The notes below the pieces were generated by a model that was not told where the DNA came from, searched no databases, and saw only the letters and a list, made by a program, of their open reading frames with translations. DNA of 64,000 bases from NCBI GenBank assembly GCA_008802785.1, contig VUYT01000047.1:1-64000 (forward strand), in the 5' to 3' direction. Numbering within the stretch: the first letter of the stretch is position 1; the number at the start of each line of letters is the position of its first letter. This stretch comes from Symmetrospora coprosmae. Its lineage: Eukaryota > Basidiomycota > Cystobasidiomycetes > Symmetrosporaceae. The translations under genes were made by a program, and so were the position numbers. Below are positions 57,252 through 64,000 of the stretch, piece after piece.

Positions 57252-58340
57252 TCAGTACTTCCTTCTCTGCCACCAGTGAGTCTTCTCCGACATGGTCGGC
57301 TCCCCCGCGACCGAGCTGCGCCTGGCCGCTGTGCTCTCCCTCCGCTTTGCTCTGCGGGCGTGGCAGGAGCCGAAGCAGACCGTGAGGGCGGCGAGGAAGA
57401 GCAGGATTGTGGCAGCAACAGCGAGCCAGAACGCGTTCGAAAGGTGGGCGGGATCGCCTGGGAGGATGTTGTTGATGCGGCGACGAGCTGTAACGTAAAG
57501 CGCGGCCGAGCAGGCGAGTGCAACGGCAGACACGAGGAAGGCGAGGAAGCTGAACGTGATGGGGCTGAAAGCTTCAGCGCGATCTTTCCATGCGACTTCT
57601 GCAGCAGCACATGGACTCACGCGATGACGCTGCCGATGATATCGAGGATGACCGAAGTGGACAGGGATACCAGGATAGCAAGAAGCGCGAGGAAAGCCGC
57701 GATCGGATAGAGGACGTTGGCGTACGTCAAGCCCTTGATGACTGCTCCAGCGAGGTTGGCGCCATCGCCAAAGTTGTCGAGGAAGTCGACGCCAGTCGAG
57801 GGGATGACATCCGTCACTTGCTCGAGGCCCCACCCGAGGCGGGTGGAGGATTTGCGCCAGCCGTCTGCACCGATGCGGTAGATGTAGCCGTAGGAACCGA
57901 TGCGCAGCTCGAAAGGTCCAGGACCGTCGACCTCAAGGAAGCTGTGGGCGGTGAATGCAAGCGTGATCAGTCTGGATCACTCGAACACGCTCGACTCAAG
58001 AGGCACTCACTAGAAAGTCCTCGTGACCGGCGCCGAGATGCTGTGAAATCGTGTGCGAATCAGTGTGTGTCTCAGGCGCCAACGGGCTTGTACTCGAGCT
58101 ATGACTGACCTGATGAGGATGAGTAGCACGAAAGCGGCAAACAGGAAGAAGACGCTGTATAGAGGAAGTAGAACCCGTCAGACTAGGTGTGTCTCCACGA
58201 AGCGGCCATTTGCATTGAGGGAGGCAGCATACCCTGGGCCTGAAAGCAATGCGCCTGAGTTCAGCGAGAACCAAACGCAGCAGCGGCCAAAGTGCGCGAG
58301 AGAGCGTTCAGAACTCACCTTGTCGCAGAAGGTTGACCAT
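57252..58340 (-). CDS. PalI/Sur7-like four-helix membrane protein (copy 2)
   Basis: Same architecture as the downstream copy. Exon 1 MVNLLRQ (ATG at 58340), a 7-nt micro-exon (58233-58239), then VFFLFAAFVLLILI. The loop block LRIGSYGYIYRIGADGWRKS and LGWGLEQVTDVIPSTGVDFLDNFG is followed by ANVLYPIAAFLALLAILVSLSTSVILDIIGSVI, a third helix FLAFLVSAVALACSAALYVTA with RRRINNILPGDPAHLSNAFW, and AVAATILLFLAALTVCFGSCH. The tail is basic and ends HWWQRRKY. The second half matches copy 1 closely (RINRDVAGSPASLSNAYW there), so the two arose by tandem duplication. They differ in the extracellular loop and the tail. Confidence 0.87.
58233..58239 (-). other. 7-nt micro-exon of PalI-like copy 2
   Basis: GCCCAGG between TTTCAG and GTATGC; gives LRQGPGVFF at the same codon position and phase as in copy 1. 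Confidence 0.8.
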
Positions 58341-58735
58341 CGTTGTCAGTGAGCGTGGGTCTAGAGTGAAGGGATCAGGATGCAGCAGAAGGAGAAGGGC
58401 AGACCTGTCTGAGGCCGCACAGTGATACAGAAGAATTCGACGGCGTCGTGTGAGCTTTGGCGTCGTGTTGGGCGCCCCTGACTCCGCGCGCAGCCCCTGT
58501 CGCGTCATGGCGCGGTGCGAAGGCGGGGAGCTACGGGTCGCTTGCGCAAGCGTTGTGAGGGGGCTCCACACTGTGCATGCGTGTGCACCAGCTGGCTTCC
58601 CAGTGCGATACTCGTTAGCGCGTCCTCGTCTTCCTCGACCTAGACGTCAAGCCGTCCGAGCCGCTCGCGACAAGCGCGTCCGTCCCCTTGTCCAGCTCCA
58701 AACTCGGAGGGCTCGGGCATTCTTACTGGCGGACG
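58341..58735. other. Divergent promoter region
   Basis: About 400 bp between PalI-like copy 2 and the flavin oxidoreductase. No motif recognised. Confidence 0.35.
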
Positions 58736-60740
58736 ATGGTAGCTGACGTCGTTGCGACTTCAAAACTGGAAGATGAGAGCGAGCCGTCGCCTTCCTTTGC
58801 GGACCCGATAACCTTGTGCAATGGCGGTCCGGTCGCGAAGAATCGCCTGGTCAAGGTGAACTCGGTCCTCCGCAGCCCTCTTCTGGAAGATCGCTCGAAA
58901 CGCGCCTCTGGATCTCGACATTGACTCTAAGACGGCTTTGCTTTCTTCGCTTCTGCTCAGGCTGCCATGGTCGAAGGTCTCTGCTCCGTCTTCACTGGCC
59001 AACCGAACGAATCTCACTTCGCGCTATACCGTCGGTGGGCTGAAGCCGACTACGGCATGGTTATTTCCGGTGCGCGTGATCTGCTGTGGAGCAATCCTCA
59101 CTCTGCCTACTGACTTCTAGACGCGGTTGACACGAAGGCAACGTCAACGTGGACCCCAAGTACAGCGGCACCCCCGGCGATCTGCGACTCCCTGCCGACC
59201 TCTCTCCCGCAGCTCTATCTCCGTGGACCGCACTGGCAAAGAGCATGTCCCTGCATGCGAGTGTGGGTATCCTGCAGCTCGTGCACACAGGCCGACAATC
59301 TGTTCGCTGTGCAGGCCGGTGGCCATGGGAGCTGGCGCTCGGCCCGAGCGCGGTGAGGGTATCCACAAATCCGCCGAGCTGGGTCGGACAGCTCGTGGAG
59401 AAAGTCGCATTCCAAGTCCCGCGCGCGATGACGACTCGCGATATCGAGGATGTCACGGCCCGGTTCGTGCGGGGATCCCGGCTGGCCCGGGTGGCCGGCT
59501 TTCAGGGTGCCCAATTGCATGCAAGGTGCGCTGCACGCTCGGCACAGTCTCTCTGAACCTACACTGACATGATATTTTCCCCAGCCATGGCTACTTGCTC
59601 TCTTCCTTCCTGTCTCCCAAGGTGGGGGCGAATGGTCTCCAACGGGTCGACAGGATGTGCCTGACGATTGCCTCGACAGACAAATCTCCGCACCGATGAC
59701 TACGGCGGGTCACCTCGCAAGCGTCTGGAAATAGTTCTGGACCTCGTCGAGGCAGTTCGAACACAATGCCCGAGGCCTTTTGTCCTTGGTATCAAGCTCA
59801 ACGCGGCCGACTATCTCGTGAGGCAGACGGCTTAGAAGACGAGATCCTTCGCATCCGTCCTGTACTGAAGTGCAGTCCATTCCCTGCCTGCAGGACGGAG
59901 GACTTGATGTAGGCACTGGCCGGCTCTTTCCTTCTCGGGGCGTTGACGGATATTGCTGAACCATTGACTTGTCCTCAACAGGAGGAAGAAGCCCTCTTGC
60001 ACGTCAAATGGCTATCAGAGCAAGGCGGTCTAGACTTCATCGAGGTGAGTCAAGCTGGCGTGGCTGCTCCTGGGACGCTATTCCCAGCTGACTGCTTACA
60101 AGTCCCGCAGATCTCTGGCGGCTCCTACGAGTCCCTTGCCTTTCTCGAGCGAACCGCCTCTTCTGCATTGACCTCGGCACAAAGCACGCAGAACTCGAGC
60201 ACACACACATCCCGCCGAGAAGCCATCTTTGCCTCTTTCGCTGCGCAGGCCAAGCGTGTCGCTACGTCAGCAGCGGTGTCGTTCGGCAGACACGCGCCGC
60301 TCATCATGTGCACTGGCGGCTTTAAGACGCTCGACGGCATCGAGCACGCCATGTGCGATGATGGCATCGACCTCATCGGCCTCGGGCGGGCAGCAGCGGC
60401 CGACCCGGACCTGCCACAGAGGTTGCTTGCGAGTCAGCGGAGGCCTAAGGGAGCCAGCGACAAGGCTGTACAGTGCAAAGAGTATAGTGTGACGGGAGGC
60501 GAGTGGCTGCAGGCGCTTGTCCCGCTCAAGCTCGTCGGCGGAAGTCTGGTCACCCTATGGCATCAGATGCAGATGCACAGGATCGCAAGGGGCGCAGAAC
60601 CGGATCTGAGCAGAAGGTACGAGGGCCTGTTGCTGCGGGAAGTAGCTGCTGCTCTGTCGTTGAAGACAGCACGGACCTTCCTGGTAGCGATCTTGTCAGT
60701 ATTGGTAGCTGGCGTCGCATGCACACGCTTGTCAGGATAG
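58736..60740 (+). CDS. OYE-like NADH:flavin oxidoreductase with C-terminal membrane segment
   Basis: FMN-dependent ene-reductase family. Starts MVADVVATSKLEDE (58736). PITLCNGGPVAKNRLVK joins by a splice to AAMVEGLC, then FALYRRWAEADYGMVISGNVNVDPKY. LVHTGRQS, FQVPRAMTTRDIEDVTARF and GFQGAQLHASHGYLLSSFLSPK hold the flavin and substrate-binding His residues. RTDDYGGSPRKRLEIVLDLVEAV is the classical signature; CTGGFKT and DLIGLGRAAAADPDLP bind the FMN phosphate. After the barrel comes about 120 residues ending in a hydrophobic stretch (FLVAILSVLVAGVACT) close to the stop, suggesting tail anchoring. About seven exons; the junctions between 59880 and 60110 are approximate. Confidence 0.88.
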
Positions 60741-60915
60741 TCCGAGTCAAGCCGGTGACAGGGGCGCTTTTGCTCTCATGAGTCCACGACGCATTGGAAG
60801 GGTGTCATAGTTGCTCCTGTTGCTATATTGCTGGCAGTCTGAACGAAATAGACAGAATGCGCATGCAGAAAGGCCCAACCTCGAGGAACAAGATCTTCTC
60901 GCTTGACGGACGCGA

Positions 60916-61593
60916 TTAGTATGGTGCGGCGGCAGCCTGGCACGCCTTGAACTGGTCACTGCAGTGTGGAAGTAGTATGTCAGCAGGGTGAATGAGCACA
61001 TGTGTTGGTAAAGTCGAAATGCGACCAACAGGTAGTATTGACACGGAGCTGCGTCGCCCTTGGTCGCAGTCAAGCAGTTGGCAAAGTCCTTTGCAATGTT
61101 CTCGCAAGCGTTGGGTGCCTGCTGCTGTTGCTGCTGCTGGACGTAGCCCTGGTTCTGGTCGTACGTTGCCTGGACGGACTGGGGTGCAGCGGCCGCCTCG
61201 GCTGGCTGCTGGCTCGACCCGTTCCATCCGAGGGCGTTTCCGATGCCGCGGGCCATGGTGTGCCCGACGGCGATGCTGGCCGCATTCGCTGCAATCTGGC
61301 CCATCATGCCCGGGCCCTGGGACTGGGGCATTGTCGCCGGCACGCTCGAGTACGGCTGCTGCTGCTGAGCAGGGGGTGCCGCCTGGCGGGCAGCAGGAGG
61401 GGCGGCGGAGCGCGCTGCCGGGGCAGGAGCGGAGCGCGAAGAGCTGGATCGGCCGCCGCCGCTGCTTCGAGATGATCGCTGTGCACGATCCCAGTGGAGA
61501 AGCGTCAGCATTTGGTAGGTACACTGGTCGAGCTGCCCGAATCCTGCCGATTCAGGTCTCGAGCTCCACCTTTTTTCTGGCACTCACGGGCAT
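60916..61593 (-). CDS. MIX17: Mix17/CHCHD2-type twin CX9C protein
   Basis: Mitochondrial intermembrane-space protein oxidised by Mia40. Three exons: 61588-61593 (6 nt, ATG CCC only), 61030-61478 and 60916-60958, total 165 residues. The start MPRSSRSSGGGR is built across the first splice and matches the family's typical N-terminus. A Ala/Pro/Gln-rich segment and a hydrophobic glycine-rich helix (MMGQIAANAASIAVGHTMARGIGNAL) follow. The CHCH domain is CENIAKDFANC and, formed across the last splice, CQYYLDQFKAC. Both pairs have exactly nine residues between Cys. It ends QAAAAPY. Confidence 0.93.
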
Positions 61594-62253
61594 GGTCAAG
61601 GGATCTGATCAGGGGGTGGATCCTCGGAGTAGAAAGGTGCGACACCAGATGGGCGTTATTCCGTGTACGGTCGTGGAGGTTGGTCCAGGAAAGGGAGAGA
61701 CTCCGGCAGGTACCGGTAGTGGGCGGCCCCAGGCTTGCGCGTGCAAGTGGCGGCGGACCCGATCGGGCTGCCGAAGAGTCGAGAAAGCGGGCCCGCAGGG
61801 AGAGGCGATACTTACTCGTACAGGACAGACCAGGTTGGCGGGTCCAATGGCACGTACACGCATGACACTGTGAATGGCGTTCGAGAACCGTACAATTGCA
61901 GTCATGGCGCTATCGCCGGGCTTTGGTACAGGACAAGCACACGCGCGACTCCGGTGGCGAACGGCTATATGAGAACAACCTGATGTGGGGATGCCCAATA
62001 CTATGCAACGCAGAGCATGTGTGCAGTGTCCCCGTGTGCATGTCTACTCTATCGTGTCGGATGGAAGCGGTCTCTGTGTACACTGCACTGGCAGGAATTG
62101 GGGGATTGGTTAATCACGCGCCCTGAGCCGTGGTCGCAGGCGCGTCTGTGAGCTCGTCTCTTTCTGTTCCCTTGCACCACCCCGGTTGGGACGAGGCTCC
62201 TCATTGAAGGGCCTCTTATACTTCACCATCACACTCTGTGAATACCAGTAGCA
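61594..62253. other. Divergent promoter region, MIX17 / MFS gene
   Basis: No gene seen. A plus-strand frame overlapping the MIX17 gene has no motif. CTTATACTTCACC at about 62215 lies 40 bp before the MFS ATG. Confidence 0.35.
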
Positions 62254-64000
62254 ATGTCGTCCACACCTGCTGCGGCTGGAGCAGGCAACACGACGCCGAG
62301 CCGCACCGCCGCTGGCACTGGCACAGAGGCGGAAGATCCCTTGAGGACGGTCAGGGCAGCTACGAGGACGGCTGCACTGCCAGGAGGGGCGGGAGGTGGT
62401 GGTAATGATGATGGACCTGATGCGGAGGATGGCCGCGAGATTGGCACCACTGCCAGTCCGCTGTCGTTCAAGCGACGCGTCCCAGATCGCTCCTACGCTG
62501 CCGCTGCCGCTGCCGCTGCCGCCGCCGCCTCAGCAGCTCCAGGGTCCAGCCAAGACGCAGACACCAGTCAATCCGGCAAGCGCTCATTCTCCAACTTCTT
62601 CAACTGGAAGAAGCCCGCTGGCCTCGGACAGATACATCTCCCTCCCAACCCCACCTTCACGCCCGATGCGAGTCCGAGCAGAGGGCACGGCGCAGGCTCG
62701 CGCGTCTCTTCCATGTCGCGCGGTGGTGCTGGAGGAGGAGGCCGACGCGTATCGACCAGCAACTGTGGCATCCACCAGACACTGGCACCCTCAACGCCGC
62801 CGACCGGCCTCGGCAAGCGCATCCACGACTGGCAGGAGCGCGCCGCCCGCTCCCCGCTCGAGCCGCCATCCTCCCCAGGCGCCTCAGGCGACAATGACGG
62901 CGATGGCAACGACAACGACGACGCTGGCAACCAAGACCAGGAGGAACAGCTGCCGGCTCCCATCGTGCCCAACATGCTGCCAGATCTAAAGACGCCACAG
63001 TACCAGACCCCGCTCCCGAAAATCGCCACTACCGTCCTCTGCATCTGCATGGTCGGCGAGTTCCTCTCCGCTTCAGTGGGATCACCCTTCCTCCTGCCCA
63101 TGCTCGAGGACCTAGGCGTGCCTGGAGGTGGCGGCGAGGCGGCTGTCGGCCTGTGGGCTGGCTATGTGTGTAAGTGAACCTCACTCTCGCGCCAAATCGA
63201 CAGACGCAGGGCTGATGTTCTCTGTTCGTTCAGCCGCCGCCTTCTTCCTCTCCCAGTTTGCGACTGCCCTGCTGTGGGCCTCCGCTGCAAGTCGCTACGG
63301 CCGTCGCACAGTCCTCTTTGTCTCGTTGCTCGGCAACACCCTCATGCTGCTCGCGTATGGCACTTGCAAGAGCGTCTACCTCATGGTGGTTATCCGGCTG
63401 CTCCAGGGCTGCTTCAATGGAGCGGTAGGTGTGGCACGAGGTGCGGTCAAGGACATTACCGACTCGACCAACGAAGGCCAAGCCTACTCTGTCCTGGGCG
63501 TATGCTGGTCCCTTGGAGGTATACTCGGGCCTGTGATCGGAGTGAGTCCTGTATCGCCATTGTTGCGTCTGCTTCAACCAGTCACGAAAACGTACTGATC
63601 GTTGCGGGAGTTTGTGCGTCGTGTCTTTAGGGCTGGCTTGAGCACCCGGTCGAGCATATTCCGTCACTATTCGGCAACTCTGAGCTGTTCCACACGTACC
63701 CGTATCTCCTGCCGACAGGAGTGGCCGCCTGCGTGACTGCCACAGGCTGCATTCTATCCACCTTCCTTTCGTACGATGGCGGGCCGCGCGAGGGCAGCAT
63801 CCGGCTTCCGGAGGAAAAGGACGTCGAGCGCGCCGTCAGCACGGTCGCTGCGATCCCAGGGACCGTCCGGAAGCGCCTCTCGGGCTACTTTGGCGGGCCG
63901 AGTCCCGACGCCTCGCACATCTCCATCGGGTCGGATGGGGACCAGGTGATGGCTTCGCCTGGACCCATGTCTGAACCTCGCGCGTCGACGCTCGCGCCTG
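62254..64000 (+). CDS. Major facilitator superfamily transporter, partial
   Basis: Starts MSSTPAAAGAGNTTPSR. A long hydrophilic N-terminal region of about 240 residues precedes the first helix (IATTVLCICMVGEFLSASVGSPFLLPML). After an intron (about 63170-63232): AAFFLSQFATALLWASAASRYGRRTVLFVSLLGN with the motif-A-like loop ASRYGRRT. VIRLLQGCFNGAVGVARGAVKD follows, then YSVLGVCWSLGGILGPVIGGW (motif C-like, helix 5) and YPYLLPTGVAACVTATGCILSTFL. A central loop begins LSYDGGPREG and continues past the window end, so about half of the protein is seen. The pattern resembles fungal ZIFL/Tpo-type drug-proton antiporters; the substrate is unknown. Confidence 0.88.

Noticed and set aside
1-64000. Transposable or virus-like elements
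   Set aside because: No transposase, reverse transcriptase, integrase or capsid-like motif and no long terminal or inverted repeats were seen.

Overview
The window is nuclear DNA of a fungus. Genes are compact (about 30 in 64 kb), on both strands, and split by many short GT-AG introns, mostly 35-120 nt with GTGAGT-like donors. GC content is high. The gene set (POL1, PSF1, RPL7, complex I PSST, Mba1/mL45, a loosenin-like DPBB protein, PalI/Sur7 proteins) and the intron style fit a basidiomycete, perhaps Ustilaginomycotina. That placement is inference. I saw no recognisable transposon, virus-like element, CRISPR array or tRNA gene.

Layout. 0.3-4.6 kb (+): a coiled-coil protein whose frame runs through a canonical intron into a UBE3D-type HECT_2 ubiquitin ligase. 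4.9-6.7 kb (-): leucine-rich-repeat protein. 6.8-8.3 kb (+): Pyp1-type HAD phosphatase. 8.5-14.1 kb (+): DNA polymerase alpha. 14.3-15.1 kb (-): PrxQ/Bcp peroxiredoxin. 16.2-17.9 and 25.3-26.7 kb (-): two related membrane-anchored SGNH/PC-esterase-like proteins. 19.4-20.6 kb (+): secreted DPBB protein. 20.9-22.8 kb (-): unrecognised gene. 23.0-24.2 kb (-) and 24.5-25.1 kb (+): complex I PSST subunit and a glutaredoxin, divergent. 27.0-31.6 kb (-): large SNF2 ATPase. 31.8-32.7 kb (+): unknown Ser-rich protein. 33.7-35.4 kb (+): M17 leucine aminopeptidase. 35.9-38.5 kb (+): F-box-like protein. 38.8-40.1 kb (-): Mba1/mL45. 40.9-41.5 kb (+): small mitochondrial-looking protein. 41.6-42.5 kb (-): decayed DUF2235 copy beside the intact gene at 43.1-45.5 kb (-). 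45.9-48.6 kb (-): Vps9 Rab5 GEF. 49.9-51.4 kb (+): RPL7. 52.1-52.8 kb (-): GINS subunit Psf1. 53.1-54.8 kb (+): GT32-like glycosyltransferase. 55.3-58.3 kb (-): tandem PalI/Sur7-like pair. 58.7-60.7 kb (+): OYE-like flavin oxidoreductase with a C-terminal membrane segment. 60.9-61.6 kb (-): Mix17/CHCHD2-type protein. 62.3 kb to the end (+): MFS transporter, cut by the window edge.

How the genes relate. Several serve DNA replication (POL1, PSF1) or mitochondria (PSST, Mba1/mL45, Mix17, the 118-residue protein), but there is no sign of a functional cluster. The strongest unusual signal is gene structure. Micro-exons of 5, 7, 7 and 17 nt and a 6-nt first coding exon are each forced by conserved protein motifs. 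The other leads are the coiled-coil/HECT_2 fusion, the DUF2235 intact/decayed pair, the SGNH pair with a changed GDS block, and the tail-anchored flavin oxidoreductase. I did not find a convincing new multi-gene system.
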